DNA of 64,000 nucleotides. It comes from Caldicellulosiruptor morganii (lineage in GTDB: Bacteria > Bacillota > Thermoanaerobacteria > Caldicellulosiruptorales > Caldicellulosiruptoraceae). Location of the stretch: contig NZ_CP113865.1 of NCBI RefSeq assembly GCF_026810225.1, positions 597,001 to 661,000 of the forward strand, given 5' to 3'. The notes under the pieces were generated by a model. That model saw nothing but the letters and a program-made list of their open reading frames with translations. It had not been told where the DNA came from and did not search any database. Positions within the stretch are counted from its first letter, which is position 1. Every line of letters begins with the position of its first letter. This document shows positions 35,224-44,454 of the stretch, one piece after another. Both the position numbers and the translations under genes were made by a program.

Positions 35224-36321
35224 ATGGAAAGAAAGATTGTCGATTATCCACTTTTATATGTTACTCTTTTGTTATCATTAATTGGAGTTGTCATGATATT
35301 CAGTGCAAGTTATTATTATGCATATTATCAATTTCATGATAGTTATCATTTTCTAAAAAAACAATTGATAGGTCTTGTTCTGGGTATAGCAGTAATGTAT
35401 ATAACAAGTCAGATGGATTATAAAATCTTTAAAAAACTGTCGGTGCTTTTTTATATAACAGGAACGGTGTTTCTTGTACTTGTTTTAATACCCGGGATAG
35501 GGAAGCTGGTGAATAATGCACGCAGATGGATTGATATTGGACCTATTCAATTTCAGCCATCAGAACTTGCAAAGTATGCCCTTGTAATACTGCTTGCAAG
35601 CTATCTTGATGAGACAGCTGAAACAAAATCAAAGTTCAAGGTTTTTATAATCTCCATAATTCTGAGCAGTGTTTATTTTATACTAATATACAAAGAGCCA
35701 AACATGAGTACGGCTATTCTGATACTTGCTATTGCAATGCTGATGCTTTTTGCATGGGGACTTAATATTGGCTACTTTTTAACAATTGGCTCTTTATCTT
35801 TGCCGGTTCTATATTATCTTACAGTAAAGGAAGCATATAGAGTTGAAAGAATACAGGCACTTTTTAACCCCTGGGCAGACCCGACAGACAAGGGCTATCA
35901 GATAATTCAGTCACTGTACGCAATTGGCTCTGGAGGACTTTTTGGTATGGGACTTGGTCAAAGCAGGCAAAAACTTTTGTACATTCCTGAGCCTCATACA
36001 GACTTTATTTTCTCTATCCTGTGTGAAGAGCTTGGCTTTGCAGGGGCTGTATCAATAATAATTTTGTTCATACTTTTCATCTGGCGTGGTTTTGTCATTG
36101 CTCTTAATGCGCCTGATAGGTTTGGGTTGCTTTTGGCATTTGGTATTACAAGCATAATTGCTGTTCAGGCTATTTTGAATATAGCAGTTGTTACAGCTTC
36201 TGTACCCGCAACAGGTGTGCCTATGCCATTTATTACCTATGGAGGTTCATCGATACTTTTTCATATGTTTGGAGTTGGAATACTTTTGAGTATTTCAAGG
36301 AGGATAAAGGTGTTAAAATGA
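35224..36321 (+). CDS. ftsW: SEDS-family peptidoglycan polymerase FtsW/SpoVE
   Basis: About 365 residues with ten predicted membrane spans. SEDS signatures are ARRWIDIGPIQFQPSELAKYALV (about residues 96-118), the GYQIIQSLYAIGSGGLFGMGLGQS loop, and FIFSILCEELGF. It polymerises glycan strands from lipid II together with a class B PBP, here probably the PASTA-bearing one upstream. ATG 35224 is used; the longer in-frame TTG at 35197 overlaps murD and adds residues not found in the family. The stop overlaps murG. Confidence 0.95.
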   Translation: MERKIVDYPLLYVTLLLSLIGVVMIFSASYYYAYYQFHDSYHFLKKQLIGLVLGIAVMYITSQMDYKIFKKLSVLFYITGTVFLVLVLIPGIGKLVNNARRWIDIGPIQFQPSELAKYALVILLASYLDETAETKSKFKVFIISIILSSVYFILIYKEPNMSTAILILAIAMLMLFAWGLNIGYFLTIGSLSLPVLYYLTVKEAYRVERIQALFNPWADPTDKGYQIIQSLYAIGSGGLFGMGLGQSRQKLLYIPEPHTDFIFSILCEELGFAGAVSIIILFILFIWRGFVIALNAPDRFGLLLAFGITSIIAVQAILNIAVVTASVPATGVPMPFITYGGSSILFHMFGVGILLSISRRIKVLK

Positions 36322-37427
36322 ACCATAAAAGGGTAAGTATTGTCTTCAGCGGAGGGGGTACTGGCGGGCATATATATCCGGCTCTTGCTGTTGCTGACTA
36401 TCTGAAAAAAAAGCACAGTGGACTTGAAGTGGTGTTTATTGGCACACAGCAGGGTTTGGAATCCAGGATAGTGCCGCAGCATGAATATCACATAGAGTAC
36501 ATTCAGGCAAAAGGACTAAAGAGAAGTTTGAGTTTAAAAAATGCTGATGTATTTGTTAAGTTTTTAAATGGCTACAGGCAGGCTCTGCGCATATTAAGAA
36601 AAGTAAAGCCTGAATTGGTTTTTGTGACAGGGGGCTATGTATCTCTTCCTGTTGCACTTGCGGCAAGAAAACTTGGGATTAAAATTGTATTGCATGAACA
36701 AAATGCATATCCCGGGCTTGCCAATAGAATAATTTCAAGATTTTGCGACAGGATCTTAATCAGCTTTGAAGAGAGCAGAAGATTTTTTAAAGATTCAAGC
36801 AAGACAGTACTTACAGGTAACCCTGTAAGACTTGAACTTTTATCTTATAGTCAGAAGGCTGCAAAAAATTTCTTGGATTTGACAGACAGGACAGTAGTTT
36901 TAGCAGTTGGTGGCAGCAGAGGTGCTGAGAATCTCAATAAAGCGGTGATTAAGCTTGCTAAGGAATTTGAGAATAACAAAGATGTATATTTTATTCTCTC
37001 AACCGGTGAAAAAAAATATCAAGAGGCGCTGAGCTTTGCAAATACCTTTGGCGCAAAAAATAACATCAAGATACTTCCGTATATTTCAGATATGCCAAAA
37101 TACCTTTCAGCTGCGGATATTGTAATATCAAGAGCAGGGGCTATGGCAATCTCAGAGATAACTGCACTTGGAAAGCCGAGTATACTTGTTCCTTCGCCAT
37201 ATGTGGCAAATAATCACCAGGAGCACAATGCAAGGTCTCTTGAGATGCAAGGTGCATGTTTTGTTGTTCTTGAGAGGGAATTGGAAAGTAACAAACTCAA
37301 ACTTTTCCTTGAAAAGCTTGTTTATGACAGAGCTGTGTATGAAAAAATGAGCAAAATCAGCAAGAAATTGGGCAAACCCGATGCCACCCGGAATATAGGG
37401 GAAATTATTGAGTTATACCTGTTTTAG
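36318..37427 (+). CDS. murG: Lipid II synthase MurG
   Basis: A 369-residue GT28 glycosyltransferase that adds GlcNAc to lipid I at the inner face of the membrane. The first glycine-rich loop is FSGGGTGGHIYPALAVA (about residues 10-26), the second is ITGGYVSLPVALAA-like (VTGGYVS), then HEQNAYPGLANR, GGSRGAENLN and the UDP-GlcNAc pocket RAGAMAISEITALGKPSILVPSP. ATG 36318 overlaps the ftsW stop by 4 bp. Unusually for Firmicutes, neither murB nor murC follows; ftsQ is next after 103 bp. Confidence 0.97.
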   Translation: MNHKRVSIVFSGGGTGGHIYPALAVADYLKKKHSGLEVVFIGTQQGLESRIVPQHEYHIEYIQAKGLKRSLSLKNADVFVKFLNGYRQALRILRKVKPELVFVTGGYVSLPVALAARKLGIKIVLHEQNAYPGLANRIISRFCDRILISFEESRRFFKDSSKTVLTGNPVRLELLSYSQKAAKNFLDLTDRTVVLAVGGSRGAENLNKAVIKLAKEFENNKDVYFILSTGEKKYQEALSFANTFGAKNNIKILPYISDMPKYLSAADIVISRAGAMAISEITALGKPSILVPSPYVANNHQEHNARSLEMQGACFVVLERELESNKLKLFLEKLVYDRAVYEKMSKISKKLGKPDATRNIGEIIELYLF

Positions 37428-37530
37428 TAACAGATATTGTGGTTTGTGAATAAATAATATGCGGTATTCATCCAAACTATTGTTTAAACAACTAAAAGCA
37501 AACAACGTTAAAGGTGAGTGAACTTAGTAA

Positions 37531-38265
37531 ATGAGCAGGTTAGTTAAAAAGATTACAGTATTATTGATTTTGGTTTTCTTAACACTTATATTTGTGTTTA
37601 GACTTGACTTCTTTAATGTGAAAGAATTTAGTATACATAATTTGAAAAGAGTTAAAAAAAATGATATTATAAAAATACTACAACAATATCAGAATAAGAA
37701 TATACTGAGCATAAATAAAAATGAAATTAGAAAAAAACTGCTGGAAAACCCCGAAATTGAAGATGTTAGAGTAAAAATACATTTACCAGATATGCTAATT
37801 TTAGAAATTTATGAAAAAGAGACAGCTGGTCTTATAAAATATTTAAACTCCTATATAGAGATTGATAAAAATGGGTATGTAATAAGAATAGAAGGAGATC
37901 TGCCCAAAAACTCAATTATATTTGAAGGGCTCAAAATAAATGAGGCAGCAGTTGGCAGAAAACTTGATGTTGAGGATAATCTTTTGCTTGATGAGGGAAT
38001 ACAGATTGCAAATAATTTGAAGAATTTTGATGTTTTTAGTAAATTTGATGTCGACAACGTTATTGTTTTACTGAAAAATATCAATGACATTGAACTTAAA
38101 ATAGACAAGCTAATAGTAAAATTAGGTGATGGCTCGGAGATAGATTATAAATTGAGGCTTTTGAAAAGTGTGTATGACAGGCTTCCAAAGCATATAGAAG
38201 GGATAATAACTGTGAATTCAAACGGGATAGCCACATTTAGTCCAGACGCCGGGGAGGAAAACTAA
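37531..38265 (+). CDS. ftsQ: Cell division protein FtsQ/DivIB
   Basis: A 244-residue bitopic protein. N-terminal membrane span (ITVLLILVFLTLIFVFRLDFF), a POTRA domain beginning FFNVKEFSIHNLKRVKKNDIIKIL and ending at the conserved NPEIEDVRVKIHLPDMLILEIYEKE. The beta domain contains KLGDGSEIDYKLRLL. It works with FtsL and DivIC in the divisome. It is rich in Lys, Ile and Asn, more AT-biased than its neighbours, which is common for this fast-evolving protein. AAAGGTGAG lies about 15 bp before ATG 37531. Confidence 0.92.
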   Translation: MSRLVKKITVLLILVFLTLIFVFRLDFFNVKEFSIHNLKRVKKNDIIKILQQYQNKNILSINKNEIRKKLLENPEIEDVRVKIHLPDMLILEIYEKETAGLIKYLNSYIEIDKNGYVIRIEGDLPKNSIIFEGLKINEAAVGRKLDVEDNLLLDEGIQIANNLKNFDVFSKFDVDNVIVLLKNINDIELKIDKLIVKLGDGSEIDYKLRLLKSVYDRLPKHIEGIITVNSNGIATFSPDAGEEN

Positions 38266-38270
38266 TTATT

Positions 38271-39014
38271 ATGAAAGTAAAGATAAAAAGACCAACAGGT
38301 GGACAGGTTGCAATTGCTATTTTGCTGCTTATTTTAGGGATATTGATTTCAATGCAGATAAAAAGTGTCAGGCAGAGCAATGAACTTAAAAACCTTGAAA
38401 AGGCAAGGGCTATTGAACTTGCTGAACAGATAAACCAGCTACGAAAAGAAAATAGCAGTTTGAAAGCTCATATTTATGAACTGGAAAGCAGGATTAAAGA
38501 GTACCAGGACTCAGCTGCGAGTATTAGCAAAACAACAGAGCTTTTAAAGGAAGAACTTGACAAAGTAAAGATACTGGCCGGGCTTACAGATGTGGTGGGA
38601 CCAGGCATAGTAATCACGCTTGACGACAGTAAGCTTCCTGCAACAACAAATGTTGACCCGAACAGTTTTCTTCTGCATGATTCAGATATTCTGCAGGTTA
38701 TAAACGAACTGAGGGCGGCAGGAGCTGAGGCAATATCAATAAATGACCAGAGAGTAGTAGCTACCACAGAGATAAGATGTGCCGGTCCAACAATCAGTAT
38801 AAACAATACGCGATATTCTGCCCCGTACATAATAAAGGCTATTGGTGATCCCAAAATTTTAAAGAATTCATTGATGATGCGGGGTGGTATTATAGACCTT
38901 TTAAAGGAGTTCTCCATTGAGGTCAAAATTGAAGAGGCTTCGAATATTGTGATTCCGAGATATACCGGGACTCTGAAATTTAATTTTGCAAAGATAAAGA
39001 GCGAAGGAAGTTGA
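38271..39014 (+). CDS. DUF881 family protein (YlxW/YlxX type)
   Basis: A 247-residue membrane-anchored protein: an N-terminal span (VAIAILLLILGILISMQI), a coiled coil (ELAEQINQLRKENSSLKAHIYELESR), then the DUF881 domain with VVGPGIVITLDDS and VNELRAAGAEAISINDQRVV. The family is found beside sbp and ftsZ in Firmicutes (B. subtilis ylxW and ylxX) and is thought to act in division or envelope work, but the molecular function is unknown. It lies 5 bp after ftsQ. Confidence 0.9.
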   Translation: MKVKIKRPTGGQVAIAILLLILGILISMQIKSVRQSNELKNLEKARAIELAEQINQLRKENSSLKAHIYELESRIKEYQDSAASISKTTELLKEELDKVKILAGLTDVVGPGIVITLDDSKLPATTNVDPNSFLLHDSDILQVINELRAAGAEAISINDQRVVATTEIRCAGPTISINNTRYSAPYIIKAIGDPKILKNSLMMRGGIIDLLKEFSIEVKIEEASNIVIPRYTGTLKFNFAKIKSEGS

Positions 39015-39021
39015 TGGTGAG

Positions 39022-39387
39022 ATGATTGTACTTATACTTGCACTGGCAATAGGCATCTTAATAGGTATATATATCCCTGTGAGTATTCCGCAGGATTATT
39101 CTTCATATATTGCAGTGGGGCTTCTTGCTGCACTTGATTCTATTTTTGGTGCCTTGAAATCAAACCTGAAAGGTGATTTTAAAATTGACATATTTATCTC
39201 TGGTTTTGTTGGGAACACATTGATTGCTATGCTTTTTGCATATCTGGGTGACAGGCTTGGGATTCCTTTGTATCAAGCGGCAGTTGTGGCGTTTGGCGTT
39301 AGGATTTTTCAAAACTTTGGGGAGATGCGAAGAAAGCTTTTGCTTAAAAATAAGAGTTTAACCGGGGAGGAGAAAGAAAATGATTAG
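39022..39387 (+). CDS. sbp: Small basic protein Sbp (DUF1290)
   Basis: A 121-residue membrane protein with three or four hydrophobic helices ([64 protein letters not shown]) and a basic C-terminus ([13 protein letters not shown]). It matches the Sbp/DUF1290 family that lies next to DUF881 genes before ftsZ in B. subtilis. Function unknown. Its last 8 bp overlap the start of ftsZ, indicating coupled translation. Confidence 0.93.
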   Translation: MIVLILALAIGILIGIYIPVSIPQDYSSYIAVGLLAALDSIFGALKSNLKGDFKIDIFISGFVGNTLIAMLFAYLGDRLGIPLYQAAVVAFGVRIFQNFGEMRRKLLLKNKSLTGEEKEND

Positions 39388-40471
39388 TTTTGACACAGAA
39401 AAAATGACTGTTGCTCAGCTGAAAGTAATTGGTGTTGGTGGGGCGGGCAATAATGCAGTAAACAGGATGATTGATGTTGGAGTGTCGGGCGTTGAATTTA
39501 TAGCGGTTAATACAGATAAGCAGGCTCTGCAGAGGTCCAAGGCTCATTATAAGATTCAAATAGGTGAGAAGATAACAAAAGGACTTGGAGCAGGAGCTGA
39601 CCCCGAGATTGGGCGAAAAGCGGCAGAGGAGAGCAAAGAAGATATAGCTCAGGTTCTAAAAGGTGCTGATATGGTGTTCATCACAGCAGGTATGGGTGGT
39701 GGCACAGGAACAGGTGCATCTCCGGTTGTTGCTGAGATTGCAAAAGAACTGGGGATATTGACTGTTGCGGTTGTCACAAGACCGTTTAAAAGCGAAGGTG
39801 CAAAACGCAGGGTCAATGCTGAAAAGGGAATTGAAGAGCTAAAGAAGATTGTAGACACAATAATAATTGTACCCAATGACAGGTTGTTTATGCTCTCAAC
39901 CAATAAAGGTCTAAAAATATCAGATGCATTCAAAATGGCAGATGATGTTCTAAGGCAGGGAGTTCAGGGTATTTCTGATATAATATTGAATCCTGGTCTT
40001 ATCAATGTTGACTTTGCAGATGTGAGAGCTATTATGATGAATAAGGGATATGCACATATGGGTATTGGTAAGGCAAAAGGGGATGATAAGGTCCTGAAGG
40101 CACTGGAACAAGCCATTAACAGCCCGCTCTTGGAAACATCAATAAAAGGTGCAAAGGGAGTGCTTGTGAATTACACAGGCAACCCCGAAGAGCTTTTGCT
40201 CGATGAGATTGAAAAGGCAAATGAACTTATCTCATCCGAAGCAGATGAAAATGTCAACTTCATTATGGGTATTGTGTTCAATGAAGAGATGAAAGATGAA
40301 GTGCAAGTTACTGTCATTGCAACCGGGTTTGATTCTATAGAAGAGAATAAACAAGAACAGCAAAGTACTAAGATTCCTTCATCAAAGGTGGAAAACCTGA
40401 AAAACCTTTTGCAAGATGATGATGTGTTTGAAATTCCAATATTTCTGAAAAATAAAAGAATAAAATATTAA
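39380..40471 (+). CDS. ftsZ: Cell division GTPase FtsZ
   Basis: A 363-residue tubulin-like GTPase that forms the Z ring. N-terminal [15 protein letters not shown] (about residues 13-27), tubulin signature [20 protein letters not shown] (about 104-123), T7 loop [13 protein letters not shown]. The C-terminal anchor peptide [17 protein letters not shown] matches the consensus that binds FtsA, SepF or ZipA-like partners. ATG 39380 is preceded by GGGGAGG inside sbp. No ftsA gene precedes it here; the membrane anchor must be encoded elsewhere. Confidence 0.98.
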   Translation: MISFDTEKMTVAQLKVIGVGGAGNNAVNRMIDVGVSGVEFIAVNTDKQALQRSKAHYKIQIGEKITKGLGAGADPEIGRKAAEESKEDIAQVLKGADMVFITAGMGGGTGTGASPVVAEIAKELGILTVAVVTRPFKSEGAKRRVNAEKGIEELKKIVDTIIIVPNDRLFMLSTNKGLKISDAFKMADDVLRQGVQGISDIILNPGLINVDFADVRAIMMNKGYAHMGIGKAKGDDKVLKALEQAINSPLLETSIKGAKGVLVNYTGNPEELLLDEIEKANELISSEADENVNFIMGIVFNEEMKDEVQVTVIATGFDSIEENKQEQQSTKIPSSKVENLKNLLQDDDVFEIPIFLKNKRIKY

Positions 40472-40598
40472 TTAAAACAAGGCAAAACTTTTTGCGAAGC
40501 AATAGAATGTTGCTAATTTTGTATTTTACATACACAGTTATTAAGAATAGAAAATGATGCAATTGGACATATTGATAAATATATATAATTTTTCGTGA

Positions 40599-40628
40599 TT
40601 GACAATTTATGCATCAAAAATTTATAAT
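40599..40628 (+). promoter_or_regulatory. Consensus promoter of the acyl-CoA ligase gene
   Basis: Perfect TTGACA (40599-40604), 18-bp spacer and perfect TATAAT (40623-40628). Confidence 0.85.
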
Positions 40629-40639
40629 AGTCTAAAGTC

Positions 40640-40680
40640 ATATAGCCTTTTACCTTATAGAGCAAGGTAAAAGGCTATAT
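40640..40680 (+). promoter_or_regulatory. Perfect 17-bp hairpin in the acyl-CoA ligase leader
   Basis: ATATAGCCTTTTACCTT (40640-40656) pairs exactly with AAGGTAAAAGGCTATAT (40664-40680) over a 7-nt loop. It begins about 5 bases after the predicted transcript start and ends just before the AAGGAGG ribosome site. It can act as an operator at DNA level or as a stabilising or regulatory 5' RNA stem. Confidence 0.75.
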
Positions 40681-40704
40681 AAGTTTTAAGGAGGCAATGG
40701 TAGG

Positions 40705-42366
40705 ATGGCTTTAATTGATATGACAATTCCTGATTATTTTGATATGATATCACAGAAGTACGCAGATAACCTTGCAGTAATTTATCATCATGAAAAGATT
40801 TATCTTACATATGCTGAGTTCAAAAAAATGGTAGAAGATGCAGCTAAGGGATTTATGGCAATAGGAGTTCAGAAAGGTGAACATGTTGCTGTCTGGGCAA
40901 CCAACAGGTTGGAGTATCTTATTTCTATTTTTGCTCTTGCTAAGATTGGTGCTGTTTTGGTTACAGTAAATACTAACTACAAAATATATGAGCTTGAGTA
41001 TCTGTTAAAGCAGTCAGATAGTTCCACACTTGTATTTATAGAGGGCTTTAAGGACTCTAATTATCTTGAAATTGTAAAACAGCTAAATCCTCAGCTTTCT
41101 ACCTGTGAGAAGGGAAAGCTTGAAAATCCCAACTTACCATATTTAAAAAGGTTAATTTTCATCGGGCAGGAACCTCAAAAAGGAATGTATACCTGGGATG
41201 AGGTTGTAGAACTTGGCAAAAATATTACAGACCAGGAGCTTTACCAGAGACAGAAAAGTTTACATCCTGACGAGGTTATCAATATGCAGTATACCTCCGG
41301 GACAACAGGATTTCCCAAAGGAGTTATGCTTACACATAAAAATATCTTGAATAATGGCTGTGCAATTGCTGATTGCATGAAACTCAAGCCAGAGGACAGG
41401 CTTTGCATACCTGTTCCGTTTTTCCACTGCTTTGGACTGGTGTTGGGAATTACTGCCTGTGTTACAAAGGGTGCTACGATGGTACCTCTTGATCACTTCA
41501 ATCCACTCATGGTAATGGAGACGATTCATTATGAAAAATGCACTGCTTTACATGGTGTGCCAACAATGTTCATTGCAATACTGCAGCATCCAGATTTTAA
41601 CAAATTTGATTTTTCTTCACTCAGAACAGGGATTATGGCAGGTGCCCCCTGTCCTATCAAAGTTATGAGAGAAGTTGTTGAAAAGATGAATATGAAGGAG
41701 ATAACAATTGCATATGGTCAGACAGAGGCCTCTCCTGTCATAACACAAACAAGGGTAGACGACCCGCTTGAATTTAGAGTATCCACTGTAGGCAAGCCAT
41801 TGGAAGGTGTTGAGGTTAAAATTGTTGATATAAATACCAGAGAAGAGGTTCCAAACGGAACAATTGGTGAGATCTGTGCAAGAGGCTATAATATCATGAA
41901 AGGGTATTATAAGATGCCCGAGGCAACAAAGCAGGCAATTGACCAGGATGGCTGGCTTCACACAGGTGATTTGGGCTATATAGACCAGAACGGGTATTTG
42001 AGAATTACCGGAAGGCTCAAAGACATGATAATAAGAGGTGGAGAAAATATATATCCGCGTGAGATAGAAGAGTTTTTATACACGCACCCGGCTGTCAAGG
42101 ATGTTCAGGTGGTTGGAGTGCCTGACAAAGTCTATGGTGAGGAGATAATGGCATTTATTATTTTGAAAGATGGTGCAAGCGCTTCGGAGGAAGAGATAAA
42201 GGAGTATGTAAGGCAGAACCTATCACGTCACAAAACTCCAAAATACATTAAGTTTGTAGATAGCTTTCCTACAACTGCCAATGGCAAGGTTCAAAAGTAC
42301 AAGCTCCGCGAGATGGCGATAGAGATGTTAAATCTTCACGATGCAGCGAATATTGAAACAGCCTGA
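40705..42366 (+). CDS. AMP-forming acyl-CoA synthetase (long/medium-chain fatty acid-CoA ligase family)
   Basis: A 553-residue adenylate-forming enzyme. A3/P-loop motif MQYTSGTTGFPKGVMLTH (about residues 194-211), A5 YGQTEASPV, A7 LHTGDLGYID, A8 GRLKDMIIRGGENIYPREIEE and A10 lysine in PTTANGKVQKYKL. It ligates CoA to a carboxylic acid through an acyl-adenylate; similarity in style is to the FadD/medium-chain group, but the exact substrate is unclear. Strong promoter, leader hairpin and AAGGAGG site; single-gene unit before lysA. Confidence 0.92.
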   Translation: MALIDMTIPDYFDMISQKYADNLAVIYHHEKIYLTYAEFKKMVEDAAKGFMAIGVQKGEHVAVWATNRLEYLISIFALAKIGAVLVTVNTNYKIYELEYLLKQSDSSTLVFIEGFKDSNYLEIVKQLNPQLSTCEKGKLENPNLPYLKRLIFIGQEPQKGMYTWDEVVELGKNITDQELYQRQKSLHPDEVINMQYTSGTTGFPKGVMLTHKNILNNGCAIADCMKLKPEDRLCIPVPFFHCFGLVLGITACVTKGATMVPLDHFNPLMVMETIHYEKCTALHGVPTMFIAILQHPDFNKFDFSSLRTGIMAGAPCPIKVMREVVEKMNMKEITIAYGQTEASPVITQTRVDDPLEFRVSTVGKPLEGVEVKIVDINTREEVPNGTIGEICARGYNIMKGYYKMPEATKQAIDQDGWLHTGDLGYIDQNGYLRITGRLKDMIIRGGENIYPREIEEFLYTHPAVKDVQVVGVPDKVYGEEIMAFIILKDGASASEEEIKEYVRQNLSRHKTPKYIKFVDSFPTTANGKVQKYKLREMAIEMLNLHDAANIETA

Positions 42367-42385
42367 AAATGATGTAAAATGCAGA

Positions 42386-42415
42386 TTGAATTTGAATGAG
42401 TCAATATGTTAGAAT
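42386..42415 (+). promoter_or_regulatory. Candidate promoter of lysA
   Basis: TTGAAT (42386-42391), 18-bp spacer and TAGAAT (42410-42415), with GGAGGGG about 20 bp later. Confidence 0.5.
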
Positions 42416-42445
42416 TATTAAAACCATTTCTGGAGGGGAAAGAGG

Positions 42446-43747
42446 ATGCAGCTTCGGTACAACCTTGAAATATCACCAGGGGGTAATCTTTCATGGGAAG
42501 GAATTGACCTTCTTGACCTGGTAGAAATGTACGGAACGCCTCTTTATGTTATGAATGAGAGGATGATAAGGGAAAATATAAATAGATTCAAGAGTGCACT
42601 TCAAAAATATTTTGGAGAAGATGGGCTTATAATTTATGCATCAAAAGCTTTCTGTACAAAGGCAATGTGCCAGATTGCAAAACAGGAAGGAATAGGGCTT
42701 GATGTTGTATCAGGTGGAGAGCTTTACACTGCTCTTTCAGTAGATTTTCCGACCGACAGGATATTTTTCCATGGCAATAATAAAACATATGATGAACTGG
42801 ATATGGCAGTTGAAAATGGAATAAAGATTGTTATTGACAACTTTGATGAACTTGAGCTGCTCAGCCTTATCTGCAAGACAAAATCAAAGAAGGCGGATGT
42901 TCTTATAAGAGTAAAACCTGGAATTGAAGCACACACTCATGAATTTATCCGGACAGGTCAGATAGATTCAAAATTTGGCGTTACACTTGAAAATGGTGAA
43001 GCATTTTCAATGGTAAAAAGAATACTCACAGAAGAACATCTGAACCTGGTTGGGCTTCATTGTCATATAGGCTCACAGATTTTTGAAACAGCACCTTTTA
43101 AGCTTGCAGCAAGGGTTATGCTTGAGTTTATATTAAAGATAAAAAAAGAGCTTGGTTATGACATCCACATTCTGGATTTAGGTGGTGGTTTTGGTATTAA
43201 ATATACTGCTTTTGACCAGCCACCTCAAATAGAAAAGTTCATAGAAGCTATAGCTGAAGAGGTGGAAGAGTTTTGCCAGCAAAAAGGTATTAAAAAACCT
43301 TTTATAGTTTTGGAGCCAGGTCGTTCAATAGTTGGGGAGGCTGGGATTACCCTTTATACAATAGGTGGTATTAAAGAGATTCCCAATGTCAGAAACTACG
43401 CATCTGTGGATGGTGGCATGACAGACAATCCACGTTATGCACTTTACCAGGCAAAGTATGACGCATACGTTGTTGAAAATCCACTGGGCGAAAGGACAAA
43501 GGTTTACACGATTGCGGGAAGATGCTGTGAGTCAGGGGATATACTCATAAAGGATATTAAACTTCCCGAGCTGAAAGTGGGACAGCATCTTGCTATCCTG
43601 GCAACAGGTGCATATAATTATTCTATGTCGAGCAATTACAACAGATTCCCGCGTCCGGCAGTTGTGCTTTTAAAAGATGGACAGGCAAAAATTATTGTAA
43701 AGCGTGAAACCTATGAAGACATAGTCAGAAATGATCTGGAAATATAA
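42446..43747 (+). CDS. lysA: Diaminopimelate decarboxylase
   Basis: A 433-residue PLP enzyme of fold III that makes lysine from meso-diaminopimelate. PLP lysine in YASKAFCTK (about residue 66), GLDVVSGGEL, HCHIGSQI, the phosphate-binding LDLGGGFG, EPGRSIVGEAG, and the catalytic Cys in GRCCESGDIL. AGGGGAAAGAGG precedes ATG 42446. With murE it marks meso-DAP as both cell-wall residue and lysine precursor. Confidence 0.97.
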   Translation: MQLRYNLEISPGGNLSWEGIDLLDLVEMYGTPLYVMNERMIRENINRFKSALQKYFGEDGLIIYASKAFCTKAMCQIAKQEGIGLDVVSGGELYTALSVDFPTDRIFFHGNNKTYDELDMAVENGIKIVIDNFDELELLSLICKTKSKKADVLIRVKPGIEAHTHEFIRTGQIDSKFGVTLENGEAFSMVKRILTEEHLNLVGLHCHIGSQIFETAPFKLAARVMLEFILKIKKELGYDIHILDLGGGFGIKYTAFDQPPQIEKFIEAIAEEVEEFCQQKGIKKPFIVLEPGRSIVGEAGITLYTIGGIKEIPNVRNYASVDGGMTDNPRYALYQAKYDAYVVENPLGERTKVYTIAGRCCESGDILIKDIKLPELKVGQHLAILATGAYNYSMSSNYNRFPRPAVVLLKDGQAKIIVKRETYEDIVRNDLEI

Positions 43748-43768
43748 AAAGTTATGGAGAGAAAGATT

Positions 43769-44401
43769 ATGGGCTTACCAGATATTTCAACAGCGTTACT
43801 CAGGATTCCTGGACTTTTGTTTGCTATATCTGTCCATGAAGCGGCACATGGATATGTTGCCTATCTTCAAGGTGATGACCTGCCTAAAAGGCAGGGAAGA
43901 ATTACATTAAATCCTCTGCCGCATATTGATATTTTGGGTGTAATTTCGCTGATGTTATTTGGTTTTGGATGGGCAAAACCTGTTTTGACAGACCCGAGAA
44001 GATACAAGAATCCCAGGGTAGGTATGGGACTTACTGCCCTGGCAGGGCCTGTTGCAAATATTTTATCTGCCATTGCATTTGCTTTGATTTTGAAGTATGT
44101 TGGAAACTACAATCTTGTTTCAAACAGATATGTTCTGGCTATGCTGCAGCAGGCATACCTGATAAATGTATATCTTGCCATATTTAATCTTTTACCCATA
44201 CCACCACTTGATGGGTCAAAAATTTTATTTATTTTTGCACCTGCAAAATATATAGAATTTTACGATAGATTCGAAATAGCTGGTCAGATAATACTTATTG
44301 CGTGTATATTTTTGGCACCATTTCTTCTTTCGTTTATACTGCAGCCAATAGCTTATGTTGTTATTAATTTTATAAATATCATACTGAGTCTATTTCCTTG
44401 A
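43769..44401 (+). CDS. Site-2 protease family (M50) membrane metallopeptidase
   Basis: About 210 residues, polytopic. Zinc motif H-E-A-A-H in AISVHEAAHGYVAYLQGD (about residues 18-35) and the third ligand region NLLPIPPLDGSKIL (about 136-149). It lacks a PDZ domain, so it belongs to the short S2P-like group (YwhC/YdeM style) common in Firmicutes rather than to RseP. The target is unknown. GGAGA at 43756-43760 supports ATG 43769; ATG 43754 is an alternative. It follows lysA by about 20 bp, likely the same transcript. Confidence 0.9.
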   Translation: MGLPDISTALLRIPGLLFAISVHEAAHGYVAYLQGDDLPKRQGRITLNPLPHIDILGVISLMLFGFGWAKPVLTDPRRYKNPRVGMGLTALAGPVANILSAIAFALILKYVGNYNLVSNRYVLAMLQQAYLINVYLAIFNLLPIPPLDGSKILFIFAPAKYIEFYDRFEIAGQIILIACIFLAPFLLSFILQPIAYVVINFINIILSLFP

Positions 44402-44454
44402 AAATTTTTTGAAGCATCAATTTCTAAAAACAATGAGGATGGGAGAAGGTAAGA

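Noticed and set aside
40472-40560. Terminator directly after ftsZ
   Set aside because: The only stem (AGCAA/TTGCT at about 40499-40515) is 5 bp with no T run; too weak to call.
44402-44454. T-box or trp leader before trpS
   Set aside because: Only 53 bp, without the required structure.
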